Of a stretch of 64,000 nt of DNA, positions 16,989 to 26,329 are shown in pieces. The stretch's first letter is position 1, and every line of letters starts with the position of its first letter. The translations under genes were made by a program, and so were the position numbers. The notes beneath the pieces are model-generated. The model saw nothing but the letters and a program-made list of their open reading frames with translations. It was not told the origin of the DNA and ran no database searches. Source of the stretch: Cupriavidus basilensis OR16 (GTDB lineage: Bacteria > Pseudomonadota > Gammaproteobacteria > Burkholderiales > Burkholderiaceae); the NCBI RefSeq assembly GCF_000243095.1, contig NZ_AHJE01000108.1:1-64000 (forward strand), in the 5' to 3' direction.

Positions 16989-18506
16989 TCACGGCGAGCC
17001 GGAGCGGGTCAGCTCGCGCCACCTGAGGCGGCCGGTGCGGCGGCTGGCGATGGTGCGGTTCAGTGGCACGGCGCGTCCGTCCTCCCGGGACCAGAGCGTG
17101 AGCGCCACGGCCTCGATCGATGTGACACCCGGTGACGCCGCACGCTCTGGCGGTAGCGCTGTACGTTCGAGAGCGATTGCCGCCCTGGCGCTGGCTCGGA
17201 ACCCGGTCGCCACGTGATTGAGAGAGCCGCCCGCCTGCGCGCTGGTAGCGGATTCCCCGCTCAGCGCGTGGATCAGGTATGCGCGTTGGCGCGCGTCGGG
17301 TGTCCGGGTGACAACGCCAAGGTAGCCCGGATCGGCGGGCAGAAGCCGGTCCAGTCGCTCGCCGGGATTTGGAAGCAGCAAGTGCCAGCCGGCGGCAACG
17401 CCTGGCCGGCCTTGCGTATCCCCTGTGCCAGCCTGCCGGCGCAGCACCACGCCGCTTCCTTGGGGCTGGGCCACAATGCGCGCGGCGCCGCTACTCGGCT
17501 TGCCGTTGTCCGCAAAGCTCGCGCCGTCGAAGACAGCGCTGACATGGTTGCCGTGTCCGTACACCACCAGGTAGCCGCCGGCGGCGCTGATTAGCACTGG
17601 CGGCACGATCGCGCATGACGATGGCGTCGGGTTTTCCATCCTGTGTATGCAGCTGACGCGCTGGCCGCTATCGTGCCATGGCATCGCTCCGCGCAAATCA
17701 AAACGCCAGAGCCCGCCGGCGGCATCGACTGCATACGCCGCCAGGGCCATGCCGGAAGCGTCCGGCAGGATGCTCGCGGCAAGCAGCGCGGGGTTGGGTT
17801 CGGCGATGCCGCAACCACCGGCCGGCAGGAGCAGCCGCACGACCGCGTGCCGGCCTTGCCACGGTGCGTGCGCGGGCTTGTCCATGGGCAGCAGGGCGAT
17901 GCCGGCTTGGTGACGGGGCGCGTCGTGATGCGGCCCGCCTTGACGGGTTTGGCGACCGGGTGAGGCGCCCAGCGTCACCATGGCATACCAGCGCGCGCCT
18001 TCAGGCGTGGAGAGCGCCAATGCGCGGACCGGGCCCGACGGGGCCAGCGGCAGTACGTCAGAAGCCTCGGCCCTCCAGAGTGCCTCTACAGGCGGCTGCG
18101 TGGCTGCATTGGTGATGTCGAGGGCAAAGACGCCCGCCTGCGGATCGGTCATGTTCGCCGGAAGGCCACACAGCAACACAGTGCGCCAGCGACCCGGTTC
18201 GATCGAGACATCGGCCGCCTCCGGGTAGGGGCAGGGTGTGGGGCCCCGTTTTCGCATTGGGCGCGGCAAGTAAGCGAGTACCTCCTCGCCGGAACTCGCA
18301 TTGAACGCGCGCAGCATGCCATCACGCATGCCTAGCCAGACCAGCGCAGCGCGTGCACCGTGCTGAACAACGAACTCGGCGTGGCCCGGCCAGCCAGGCA
18401 TCCACGTGGGAGGCGGCACCAGGGCCGCGGCCTGCGCAGCGCCAGCGAGCAGCAGTCCGGCGGCGAGCGCGGTCAGTGAGTCGTGAAACCAGGCGCAACA
18501 CGTCAT
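16989..18506 (-). CDS. Short PilY1-like protein lacking the N-terminal half
   Basis: 505 residues starting MTCCAWFHDSLTALAAGLLL, with a signal peptide ending about AGAAQA. It retains the C-terminal PilC/PilY1 beta-propeller. LVWLGMRDGMLRAFNASSGE (from residue 55) matches LVYVGANDGMLHGFNANTGD of the large PilY1 at 21695-25675, VDAAGGLWRFDLRG matches GDLQGNLWKFNVAG, and GGYLVVYGHGNH matches GGYMVLFGTGKY. The roughly 800-residue N-terminal region of the large protein is absent. The ATG overlaps the pilX stop by four bases. PilY1 proteins act in pilus biogenesis, adhesion and surface sensing at the pilus tip; this one would be a propeller-only version. Confidence 0.82.
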   Translation of the reverse strand: MTCCAWFHDSLTALAAGLLLAGAAQAAALVPPPTWMPGWPGHAEFVVQHGARAALVWLGMRDGMLRAFNASSGEEVLAYLPRPMRKRGPTPCPYPEAADVSIEPGRWRTVLLCGLPANMTDPQAGVFALDITNAATQPPVEALWRAEASDVLPLAPSGPVRALALSTPEGARWYAMVTLGASPGRQTRQGGPHHDAPRHQAGIALLPMDKPAHAPWQGRHAVVRLLLPAGGCGIAEPNPALLAASILPDASGMALAAYAVDAAGGLWRFDLRGAMPWHDSGQRVSCIHRMENPTPSSCAIVPPVLISAAGGYLVVYGHGNHVSAVFDGASFADNGKPSSGAARIVAQPQGSGVVLRRQAGTGDTQGRPGVAAGWHLLLPNPGERLDRLLPADPGYLGVVTRTPDARQRAYLIHALSGESATSAQAGGSLNHVATGFRASARAAIALERTALPPERAASPGVTSIEAVALTLWSREDGRAVPLNRTIASRRTGRLRWRELTRSGSP

Positions 18507-19132
18507 GGCTGGAGCTCGCTTTGCAGCAAGCTGCGTACTGCCGCATCGCGCCCGATGCCTAGCGCAGTAATGCGGAAACGCAGGCGCGGCCCCTTGCCCG
18601 ACGCGTAGTCGGATCCCAGCCATTCGCCAGGAGGGCGCTCGTGCAGCAACTCGACAACGTACCGCGGCATGGCACCCGCGCCAGCCGCTCCGGCTGGCAA
18701 TGCCGGCAGGGTAGCGCCGCTGAACGTGCCCATCGCGATGCCGATGGCCGCGTCGGGCCGGCGGGAATCGAGCCAATCCACCCAAGGCGGCTGAATGTTC
18801 GCGGCAGGCCGGCAAAGGCCCCGCTGCGCGCCAGCGCCACATCGGCCTGGGAGCGGCCACGCGGCAAGGCGGCTATCCACCCCGGACGCGCCGTTTCTGA
18901 GCGCCGCCATCAACTCCGCTTCCGCGTCGAGCAATGCCGTCTCCGCCGCGCGAAAGGCAATCTCCTGCTCGAGCTGGTAAGTGGTCACTTGCCTGCTGGC
19001 GAGCAGGAATTGCAGGCCCGCCAGGGTCGTGGCGGCCACAAGCAGCAGCATTGTGGCCGTCAGCAGCAGCGTGGTACTCCCTTCGGCCCTGTTGCGGCGC
19101 AGCAGGCAAAGCGCAGCGGCGCCGCTCAGCAC
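18503..19132 (-). CDS. PilX-like minor pilin (second pilin operon)
   Basis: 209 residues. After a short N-terminal stretch rich in Arg (CLLRRNRAEGSTTLLLTATM), a hydrophobic helix LLLVAATTLAGLQFLLASRQ is followed by YQLEQEIAFRAAETALLDAEAEL, the PilX signature also seen in the paralogue at 25706-26329 (FEIAFQAAEAALRDAEMDI). The end, LRFRITALGIGRDAAVRSLLQSELQP, parallels YMYRVTAVGFGPNNATQAMVQSLYR. It overlaps the pilW stop upstream by seven bases and the short pilY1 start downstream by four, so the genes are tightly coupled. Confidence 0.83.
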   Translation of the reverse strand: MLSGAAALCLLRRNRAEGSTTLLLTATMLLLVAATTLAGLQFLLASRQVTTYQLEQEIAFRAAETALLDAEAELMAALRNGASGVDSRLAAWPLPGRCGAGAQRGLCRPAANIQPPWVDWLDSRRPDAAIGIAMGTFSGATLPALPAGAAGAGAMPRYVVELLHERPPGEWLGSDYASGKGPRLRFRITALGIGRDAAVRSLLQSELQP

Positions 19133-20049
19133 AGCGTCTCCATGCAGGGCCGGGGGTTGCGTAGCCGCACGGACGCCGAGTACACCCGGCGGATCAGGGC
19201 AGGCCGGTCACGCGGCGAGAAGACGAGGTCGCCGCCATGCGCGCCCAGGGCGCCCGGCGGGAACAAGTTAAGCACGGCTGGCGCTGCCGCCAGCGCCAGT
19301 GGGCGCTCACCACGCAGTACCAGTGCCACCTGCACCACCAGTACCTCGCGCCAGGCCGCGTCGCCCCTGGCGCGCAATTCCTCGGCGCGGAGGAACGCAT
19401 CGGCCTTGCCATCGGCATCGGTATCGATGCCGTATCGCAACTGCATGGTCTCCACGCCGCGCACCAGCGCGCCCGAAGTCCAGCTTCCCGCCAGCACCCG
19501 CCCGTCGCGCCGGCTGGCATAGCGGCACAACAGCTGCGGCTCGCCATCCGCGCCGATGGCGATATAGAGCAAGCTCGCCCCCGCATAAGCGCGGGCCGCG
19601 CCATCAGGCGAATCGCCAACGCTTGCCGCCGGCAACGCGTATCCGCTGCAATCGATCATGGTCTGGTCCGGCAGGGTCGGATCTTGCGCGCGCCCGCTGC
19701 CGCTGAATCGCACCAGCAGTGCATCGCTGCCATTGACGCCACCGCGAGCGCAGGTAGGCAGCGCGGCAATGCCCGGCTGGCCGCAATCGTCGCGCCCTGA
19801 CAGCGCCGGCGGCGCTTTGGCCGGCAAGGCCGGCCCGACCGGATGCCAGCCGCTATGCCGGACCAGGTGAGTGACGATGGCGAGCGCCCGCTGGCCGCGT
19901 TCTTCCAGCAGCACGAGATCCACGGCGGTGCGGTACGCGAGCTGCACGGCATGGAAGGTGGACACGGCCAGCGCGCTGACGAGCAGGCCAAGCGCCAGGC
20001 CAACCATCAGTTCGATCAATGAGAATCCTTGCGCGCGACGGGACCTCAT
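19126..20049 (-). CDS. PilW-like minor pilin (second pilin operon)
   Basis: 307 residues starting MRSRRAQG, then the prepilin signal FSLIELMVGLALGLLVSALA with Glu at +5. It parallels the other PilW at 26320-27264: EERGQRALAIVTHLVRHSGW against EERGQFAIGVVSRMLRQIAY, DALLVRFSGSGRAQDPT against DVLLTRFFGVGTAADPT, and GVETMQLRYGIDTDADGKAD against GVENLQVLFGISTDDDEVAD. The DTDADGKAD stretch resembles a calcium-binding loop. The ATG overlaps the pilV stop (ATGA). PilW is part of the minor-pilin complex that initiates pilus assembly. Confidence 0.87.
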   Translation of the reverse strand: MRSRRAQGFSLIELMVGLALGLLVSALAVSTFHAVQLAYRTAVDLVLLEERGQRALAIVTHLVRHSGWHPVGPALPAKAPPALSGRDDCGQPGIAALPTCARGGVNGSDALLVRFSGSGRAQDPTLPDQTMIDCSGYALPAASVGDSPDGAARAYAGASLLYIAIGADGEPQLLCRYASRRDGRVLAGSWTSGALVRGVETMQLRYGIDTDADGKADAFLRAEELRARGDAAWREVLVVQVALVLRGERPLALAAAPAVLNLFPPGALGAHGGDLVFSPRDRPALIRRVYSASVRLRNPRPCMETLC

Positions 20050-20495
20050 GGGCGGAGCCAGAGGACAACGATGCGCAGCGTGGCCGCATCCGGCGCGCTG
20101 CCGGCGCGCCGCGACGAAGCCAAAGACAGCGGCCCGACGACCGCCAGCCTGGATCCCGGCGAGCACCCGGCCAGGACGGGCTCGTCCCCCGCCGAAGCAA
20201 GCGACTGGCACAGCCGGAGGTGATCCGGGGCAATGCCGCGCGCCTGAAGCGGCGATAGCGCGAGGGCAGGATCCCCCAACTCCGCTAGTTCCGCGGCTGC
20301 ACGTGTTGCATGGCCGAGAGCCTCATAGCCGCGCAGCGCACCAAGCGCAACCGGAGCCAGAGCGGCGAGCGGCAGCAGGCCGGCGCCGAGGACGGCGAGG
20401 GCGGTGAGGGATTCGATGAGGATGAAGCCGCGGTTGCCTATGCCAATCGGGGGAAAGGTAGCTTGACGGATACGCGGTCCTGCTCGCATTGACAT
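20046..20495 (-). CDS. PilV-like minor pilin (second pilin operon)
   Basis: 149 residues. The leader ends GIGNRG and is followed by FILIESLTALAVLGAGLLPL, with Glu at +5 and the PilV-like helix. It is shorter than the paralogue PilV at 27261-27899 (212 residues), mainly in the globular part, which here holds only one cysteine pair (LRLCQSL, LAGCSPG). The N-terminal leader is long (about 23 residues). It is the first gene of the second operon, with 165 bases separating it from fimT of the first. Confidence 0.78.
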   Translation of the reverse strand: MSMRAGPRIRQATFPPIGIGNRGFILIESLTALAVLGAGLLPLAALAPVALGALRGYEALGHATRAAAELAELGDPALALSPLQARGIAPDHLRLCQSLASAGDEPVLAGCSPGSRLAVVGPLSLASSRRAGSAPDAATLRIVVLWLRP

Positions 20496-20632
20496 GAAAG
20501 GCTCACTTGGAAAGCGTTATGCCCAAGAGTAGCCACGGTGCGTGCCGGAAAATGTTCCAGATTGTAGAGGTTGTGGGGCAGCTTGTTAATTCTGCGTGCC
20601 CGCAGCGGCGAAGCGCGAGGCGGCGGCAATCG

Positions 20633-20662
20633 GATCCATCCGGTTGCCGCGCCGGATGGATC
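20633..20662. repeat. Perfect inverted repeat between the two pilin operons
   Basis: GATCCATCCGG at 20633-20643, an 8-base loop, and CCGGATGGATC at 20652-20662. It begins at the stop codon of the first operon's fimT, as a terminator stem would, but no U tract follows on the minus strand. It may attenuate read-through into the second operon or stabilise the mRNA end. Confidence 0.5.
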
Positions 20663-21224
20663 AGGGCGGTGCCAACGCGCTCGCGGTGCAGGTGGTATCC
20701 CGCGACGGGTCACAGACTCGTGATCTGCCGAGCGCATTGATCTCCACCACGCGCTGCAGGGTACCCAGCGTGAACGTCGCGGTCGCCGTGAGTTGGGATC
20801 TTGTAGCCGCCGTGATCGAATAACCGACCGGCGAAAAGGCGACATATCCCGTTGCATCGGGGTTGGTATTGAAGGTGATGGCGATATCGCTGGGGATCGG
20901 GTCGTATTGCGAAATCAACGTGTCACTCGTCGTGAAAGCACCGTCAGGCGTACTGTGTTCAGAGAATACCTGCCAGCCATTGTTCCACGCCGCACCGATG
21001 GGAGCGATGGTGACATAGCTGTTGGTCGCGGCTGCGCCGGAGCGCGCCTGCGCGATGGCGGAGGCGAAACCATCGGCCGCGGAAATGAGGCGCTGCCGCC
21101 GCAGGAAGTCGCTCAGGTTGGGCGTTGCCATGGCAAGCAAAATAGCGGCAATCGTCATCGTGATCACCAACTCGATGAGCGTGAATCCGCTCGCACAGGG
21201 GGGCTGGTTCCGGCGCTTTTGCAT
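20661..21224 (-). CDS. fimT: FimT-type minor pilin (first pilin operon)
   Basis: 187 residues from MQKRRNQPPCASG, then FTLIELVITMTIAAILLAMA, a type III prepilin signal with Glu at +5. The FimT/GspH body follows: TPNLSDFLRRQRLISAADGFASAIAQARSGAAATNSYVTI and a beta-rich domain ending in SRVCDPSRDTTC with a cysteine pair. The chosen start has TGGTAGG upstream; the longer frame to 21317 would overlap pilE without homology. It is the last gene of the first series. Confidence 0.84.
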   Translation of the reverse strand: MQKRRNQPPCASGFTLIELVITMTIAAILLAMATPNLSDFLRRQRLISAADGFASAIAQARSGAAATNSYVTIAPIGAAWNNGWQVFSEHSTPDGAFTTSDTLISQYDPIPSDIAITFNTNPDATGYVAFSPVGYSITAATRSQLTATATFTLGTLQRVVEINALGRSRVCDPSRDTTCTASALAPP

Positions 21225-21229
21225 TTTGC

Positions 21230-21676
21230 CTACCAGCAGCCCGCGGTCGTTGCATACACGCCGCTGGTAAGCATGTTGTACTTCTCGCCGGTACTGCGAT
21301 AGACCAGGGTGCCGCATGTCGAGTCCGGTTTGATCGGGCTAGCTTGCAGCTCCACGCACTGTCCATTCGATGCACCACATTGAACTGCCAGGATCTGGTA
21401 GCTGCCGGTAGTGGGCGAATCTCCGGACCAGGTCTTGTAGCCGGTCCAGAGCGCGGTCGTACCTGCGCCGTAGTAGCTGTTTACCTGCGAAAAATTCCGC
21501 TCGAAGAGTTGCATGTCTTCTAGCAGGGCGGCCTTGGCTTCGGCACGCCTGCCCTTTGTGATGTAACTCGAGTAATTCGGGTAAGCAATCGCGGAAAGAA
21601 TGGCAATGATACTCACCGTGATCAAGGCTTCAATCAATGTGAAGCCGCGCTGGGATGTCCTATTGACGCGTTGCAT
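21230..21676 (-). CDS. pilE: PilE-like type IV minor pilin (first pilin operon)
   Basis: 148 residues: MQRVNRTSQRG, then FTLIEALITVSIIAILSAIA, with Glu at +5 and the YPNYSSYITKGRRAEAKAAL helix typical of PilE. The end has CVELQASPIKPDSTCGTLVY and a terminal ATTAGCW. AAAGGGA precedes the ATG. In betaproteobacteria this gene position after pilY1 is usually a minor pilin named PilE or ComP-like rather than the major subunit. Its size and arrangement fit that here. Confidence 0.87.
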   Translation of the reverse strand: MQRVNRTSQRGFTLIEALITVSIIAILSAIAYPNYSSYITKGRRAEAKAALLEDMQLFERNFSQVNSYYGAGTTALWTGYKTWSGDSPTTGSYQILAVQCGASNGQCVELQASPIKPDSTCGTLVYRSTGEKYNMLTSGVYATTAGCW

Positions 21677-21694
21677 AGCGAATCCCTTTCGATG

Positions 21695-24600
21695 CTAGTT
21701 CAGCAGGAAATTTCGAATCTCGCGCCATCCGGCACGGGCCTTGCGCATATTTGAATTGGTCGAATTTCCGCTCTTTCCGCTCTGGCCATTGGCTCCGATA
21801 GATGCAGTGCCGGATGCGCCAAATGAGATGACCTGGGTGGTCTTCGTTTCGACGATGCCGCCGACCGCGCTGCGATTCGCGTTCGTGACGTTAATGACGA
21901 TTACCGACGGCGCACCGAGCAGGCCGATGCTGGACAGATAGCCCGAAACCCCGTTGCCCGGCGTGCCGGTCAGCGCGCCCAGCGCGTAGCTCCTGCTGCC
22001 ACCGCTGGTGCCGCATGAATCCGTGCCTGTGTAGAGGGAGTTGAAGTACACGATCCCGTCCTGCACAACCACGGAAGTGACTTGCCTCTCCGTCGAGTCA
22101 AGGAAGTCCAGAACCCAGCCCGGCTTGCGAGGCGCGGCGTAGCCCGGAGCGTAAGATGAGGAATTGAAGGTGTACGATTTTCCGTCGGCGGTCGCCTGCA
22201 TCGTTACGGCATTAAGCTTGCTGCGGTCGGGGACGTAGTTGGTGCCGCCGCCGTCGTAAATGCCGTAGAACGAGTTGGTCTGGCCAACTGTGGAGGACGT
22301 GTCCGACAATTCGTAATATTTGCCTGTGCCGAACAGCACCATGTACCCGCCGGGCGCGTAGACCACCTGCGGCTGGACTGTGATCGGCTGACGGCGCCCG
22401 TACGAGTCGGTGGCGACAAACATTGGCTTGCCAGGTGTTCCGCCGAAAGCCGGCAGGGCACCGGCGGTTGCGTTGCCATTCCACGTGCTTGGCGTGCCGG
22501 CCACATTGAACTTCCACAAATTGCCTTGCAGATCTCCAGCGTAGAAGCTTGTGACACGGCCATTGGGAGCGCCAACGGAAGCTGGTGTGCTCAAGCCGTT
22601 CGCTGTAACGTAAGGCGGCGCCGTCGCGGGCGCGGGCGTGACTATCTTGAAGTAATTGCTATTCAGGGTCCACGCGGTGCCAGGTGCCTTGTCCAATGAG
22701 AGCAAGAATAAGGCAGCTGGGGCATTGGCGTTCGAGTAGCCGTCATTCTGGTTGGAATTCAGGCCATTGCCGACCACAATAAACCATTTGTAGATGGGGC
22801 TGCCGCTGGTATCCGTACCAGTCTGCAGCTTGGCGACGATCGGCGGGCCCATGACATTGCCCAGGTCGGCGTCATCCTTGTCGGTGAACTCCCATAGGAC
22901 GTTGGCGCCGCTAAAGGCTGCGCCGCTCTTGCCGCCATCCGGATCACTCACGTCCAGTGCGTAGATGCCTTGTGCGCCGCCGCCGAAACCGCCAGCGAGT
23001 ACGGATTTCCAGGCGCCGTTGACTTGTGCTTCTGCGACCAGGGGCGTGGCATCCACATAAGGGCGGTGCGAATAGCTCGGCGATGTGAGTTGCGGCAGCG
23101 CACTGAAAATGGCATTGGGCACGTAAGCGAAGACTTCGTCGCCGGTATTCGCATTGAAGCCGTGCAGCATGCCGTCGTTGGCTCCGACATAGACCAGCGG
23201 GGTGCGGCCGGTGTAGGTGCTCAGGAAGCTGCTGTAGCCGCTATCGGTGCGGGTTGCGGCAGGGTCACCCACAAAGACCGGGCCTGATCCGATGATGTCG
23301 CCGAAGACGGTCGCGCGGGCTCTGAACGGACCGCCACCGCCTTGCCCATTGCTTTCCAGTGTCCTGTCGCCACGAAGATAGTTGAGGCGATTCTGGCCGT
23401 TGCCATCACTCAAGCCAGAGTCAGGATTGAGATTGAGCAGCGCCTGCTGGGGGGGCGAGATGGCGTTTCCGGTGAACTGAAAGGGAACTCCCACGCCGCT
23501 GACCGGGTTGAGGGTGAAGATGGAGCGCGTGCTCGGGCTCTTGCCGGCGAGCCGGTTTCCTGCCTCCCACGTTTTGGTCTGCGCGATCGTTACGGCCATA
23601 CCGTCGGTGCTTTTGGAGATAGCATAGGCGCCCAGTTGGCCGTTCCATTTCTGGTCGAATCCGGGCGTGTAGACAAAACCATTCTGCACGATGCGGTTGC
23701 TGGTGAGCGCAATGCCGGAAAGCGTGCCCGCGGAACTCGTGATCTGCACGAAGATCTTCTTGATGGCATCGATCATGGCCTGCGGCTGGCTTGCGAGAAA
23801 CCAGTTTGATGGGACGTTTGATCCCGTGGGCGCAGCTTCCCATTCCGTATTGCTGGTAACGGTTGTTCCGCCCTGGCCGCCTGCCTTGAAGGGATTTCCG
23901 TCCGCATTGCCCCCGTCGATCTTGTCGTCCTTGAATCCGCCGTACTTTGCCGCGAGAAAGATCTGGCTCTGGCGCTGGGTTGCGCCGACCGTTCCGTTCC
24001 CGGCTTCATTGACGTCGATGCCAAACGTCGTGACGCGCGCAGAGGGCATGTCGGGGCGAAACGCCGAGGTATGCGCCCAGTAGGCGACCCCCGCGATGTA
24101 ATAGGCTGACCAGTGCGAGGTCGGATGCAGGATGTCGCCCAGATTCGTGAAGGAGGACGGCAGAGGATTGGCATTGCCTGTCGCCGGCGTGTTGGTTTCC
24201 AGTGCTCCGACCTTGTTGGTCCACGCTCGCACGTCGAATCCGCTATAGCTGTCCACTGCCCGGGCAGGGTCGCCGTGCGAGGTGTCGACGTTGCCTGGAA
24301 TGTAGTGATCCTCGTGCGTATTGATGTCGCCAATCGTCACGACGTAGTTGCGCTGGCAACTGTTGAGCATCGGGTCGGCATCCCAGGTCGTGTAGACGGG
24401 GAAGTTGTCTGCATAGGTCGTATTCGGAAGGCCGCTGATAGCTTGTGGGGTGGGGCCGTCCTTATGAAACTGGAGGTAGCGGATGCTCTCGTAGAACAAT
24501 TCGCTGATCGGGTCATACGTCTTGTAGTTGCCGAGCGGGTTATCCGTGGGGCCGCCAAGGTCGCCCATCGCCTTGCCACCGAGTTGTGTGCTCGTGCGGC

Positions 24601-25675
24601 CAAACTGATTGAGATAGTTGATAACCCCGCTGATTCCTTCCGTGCGGTTGAGCGGGTTCCGATAGAACACGCCCGTTGCCGGATCCCATTCCATTGCGGT
24701 ATTTGCAATTGTTTTCAGGTTGGAGTCAACCGCAGTAGTGCCAACATACTTCATCGGGGCCCGCAGAACCCCACCGTAGCGTTCGTTCGGTGTCTTGCTG
24801 GTGTCGTTGGTGCCGTCGTTCAGATAGCCAAAAGCCGCAAAGCGCACGCGATCGGCATTTCTTTGCATCTGGCCGACGGGCTTGTAATTGCTGCCATAGT
24901 TGTAGCAGAGGTCGGTGCGCTTAGTTGCCTCGTTGCCATCGCAAACCTGAACCTGGACACGGAAGCTACGTCGTTCCGTCAGCTTGCTGTTCTGGTAGAC
25001 GTCAGCATATTTCCCCGGACTCGCGCAGTTGCCACTGCTATCGTCCGCATCGGAGAAGAAGATGTGGTTACCACACGAAGCAATATAGATCGTGCTGTAT
25101 GTGAATGGCGTTACCGCACTTGGCGCGCTGCTGGTGTTGTTGACGGCCGTGACGCTCTTGACCGGGAAGTAACTGTTGCTACGGAAAAAGTCCGATCGGA
25201 GCACGGCACGCTGCAGGACCGTCTGGGTAGCGGTGTCCACCACGCGGTCGCCGCCGGTCATCGCCATCCGCAGTTCGTCGATCGAGGACGACGCGGCCCA
25301 GTTCATGAAGTTTCCGCTAAATGCGGCGGAACACTCATGGGCTCCATTGCCGGAGGCGTTGCCGCTGCTTACAAAATAGCCATTGGTGCTGTCGTACGTA
25401 TAGCACTTGGCTGCATTGAAGTAGCCGAGGTAAGTTGTATTGTAGTTATATGACGTGTCGACGTTCTTCGAATTCAGGGGGCCGCGGTAGGCAGTACCCG
25501 TAGTCGGGAACTCTACCGAGAGCGTCATCATCAGGTTTGGGTGAATGTTCTGCGATTGCCCGAATAGCGGGGTCTGCGCAATCGTCACGGTTGGCACGCT
25601 TGGCGTGCTTGCCGCCCAAAGCGGGGTAACCCATAGCATCGCGCACAGAGGCAACAGGCGTCGGAGTGTCTTCAT
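21695..25675 (-). CDS. pilY1: PilY1/PilC-type pilus tip and biogenesis protein
   Basis: 1326 residues with signal peptide MKTLRRLLPLCAMLWVTPLWA. The N-terminal region (about 30-780) contains FSGNFMNWAASSSIDELRMA and an YVVTIGDINTHEDHY stretch typical of PilY1 proteins. The C-terminal PilC-like beta-propeller (about 795-1240) has GSGPVFVGDPA, VYVGANDGMLHGFNANTGDE, GGFGGGAQGIYALDVSDPDG, VVGNGLNSNQNDG, GDLQGNLWKFNVAG and GGYMVLFGTGKYYELSD. PilY1 promotes pilus extension, adhesion and mechanosensing, and travels with the minor pilins V, W and X encoded just upstream. This gene is visibly poorer in GC than its neighbours. Confidence 0.93.
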   Translation of the reverse strand: MKTLRRLLPLCAMLWVTPLWAASTPSVPTVTIAQTPLFGQSQNIHPNLMMTLSVEFPTTGTAYRGPLNSKNVDTSYNYNTTYLGYFNAAKCYTYDSTNGYFVSSGNASGNGAHECSAAFSGNFMNWAASSSIDELRMAMTGGDRVVDTATQTVLQRAVLRSDFFRSNSYFPVKSVTAVNNTSSAPSAVTPFTYSTIYIASCGNHIFFSDADDSSGNCASPGKYADVYQNSKLTERRSFRVQVQVCDGNEATKRTDLCYNYGSNYKPVGQMQRNADRVRFAAFGYLNDGTNDTSKTPNERYGGVLRAPMKYVGTTAVDSNLKTIANTAMEWDPATGVFYRNPLNRTEGISGVINYLNQFGRTSTQLGGKAMGDLGGPTDNPLGNYKTYDPISELFYESIRYLQFHKDGPTPQAISGLPNTTYADNFPVYTTWDADPMLNSCQRNYVVTIGDINTHEDHYIPGNVDTSHGDPARAVDSYSGFDVRAWTNKVGALETNTPATGNANPLPSSFTNLGDILHPTSHWSAYYIAGVAYWAHTSAFRPDMPSARVTTFGIDVNEAGNGTVGATQRQSQIFLAAKYGGFKDDKIDGGNADGNPFKAGGQGGTTVTSNTEWEAAPTGSNVPSNWFLASQPQAMIDAIKKIFVQITSSAGTLSGIALTSNRIVQNGFVYTPGFDQKWNGQLGAYAISKSTDGMAVTIAQTKTWEAGNRLAGKSPSTRSIFTLNPVSGVGVPFQFTGNAISPPQQALLNLNPDSGLSDGNGQNRLNYLRGDRTLESNGQGGGGPFRARATVFGDIIGSGPVFVGDPAATRTDSGYSSFLSTYTGRTPLVYVGANDGMLHGFNANTGDEVFAYVPNAIFSALPQLTSPSYSHRPYVDATPLVAEAQVNGAWKSVLAGGFGGGAQGIYALDVSDPDGGKSGAAFSGANVLWEFTDKDDADLGNVMGPPIVAKLQTGTDTSGSPIYKWFIVVGNGLNSNQNDGYSNANAPAALFLLSLDKAPGTAWTLNSNYFKIVTPAPATAPPYVTANGLSTPASVGAPNGRVTSFYAGDLQGNLWKFNVAGTPSTWNGNATAGALPAFGGTPGKPMFVATDSYGRRQPITVQPQVVYAPGGYMVLFGTGKYYELSDTSSTVGQTNSFYGIYDGGGTNYVPDRSKLNAVTMQATADGKSYTFNSSSYAPGYAAPRKPGWVLDFLDSTERQVTSVVVQDGIVYFNSLYTGTDSCGTSGGSRSYALGALTGTPGNGVSGYLSSIGLLGAPSVIVINVTNANRSAVGGIVETKTTQVISFGASGTASIGANGQSGKSGNSTNSNMRKARAGWREIRNFLLN

Positions 25676-25705
25676 GAGTTCGTTCCCGATTCGATGCTGG
25701 CTGTT

Positions 25706-26329
25706 CTAGTTGTCGGTCTTGCGGTACAGCGACTGAACCATCGCCTGGGTAGCGTTATTCGGGCCAAAGCCAACCGCGGTCACCCGATACATATAGCGCG
25801 TGTTGTCAACGGCGCTGCCAATGGATTGGTCAGGAAGCAACTCGATGATGTAGCGAGGCTTCTGGCTTGGAGTCAGGCCCGTCCCGGTCGGGAAGGTCCG
25901 GCCCGTAAAAGTGCCGTAGGCCACCGTCTGCGGGTTGGTGGCAGAAGCGCTCCAGCTAACGGTGTTCCATATCTGCGCGTTGATATTTGCCAATGTATTG
26001 CACAAGCCCTGGTAGGGGGCGGCCACCGTTGTCCCGATATTGCATCCACCTTCGACCGTGAAACCCGTCGCCGCTGTCGGCTGGAAAATTGCCGAGCGGC
26101 TCTTGGGGCCAGTGGTGTTCTGGATGTCCATTTCGGCATCGCGCAAGGCGGCCTCAGCTGCCTGGAACGCAATCTCGAAATCGCGTTGATTGCGGGTCGT
26201 ACGTTTTGAGTCCAGTGCCAATCTCGCGCCACCCAATGCCAGCACGGATATGACGAGCAACATGATCAGAGCGGTGAGCAAGGCAAAGCCGCGGCCCGGA
26301 TATGTCACTGCTGGATGGATCAGAGGCAC
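25706..26329 (-). CDS. pilX: PilX-like minor pilin (first pilin operon)
   Basis: About 207 residues from a GTG at 26329, chosen because GGGAGA lies eight bases upstream; a second GTG at 26308 is also in frame. YPGRGFALLTALIMLLVISV forms the hydrophobic N-terminal helix, then RTTRNQRDFEIAFQAAEAALRDAEMDI as in PilX. The end YMYRVTAVGFGPNNATQAMV matches the family. It overlaps the pilW stop by ten bases. PilX N-termini often lack a perfect prepilin signal, as here (GFALLTALI without Glu at +5). Confidence 0.85.
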   Translation of the reverse strand: MPLIHPAVTYPGRGFALLTALIMLLVISVLALGGARLALDSKRTTRNQRDFEIAFQAAEAALRDAEMDIQNTTGPKSRSAIFQPTAATGFTVEGGCNIGTTVAAPYQGLCNTLANINAQIWNTVSWSASATNPQTVAYGTFTGRTFPTGTGLTPSQKPRYIIELLPDQSIGSAVDNTRYMYRVTAVGFGPNNATQAMVQSLYRKTDN

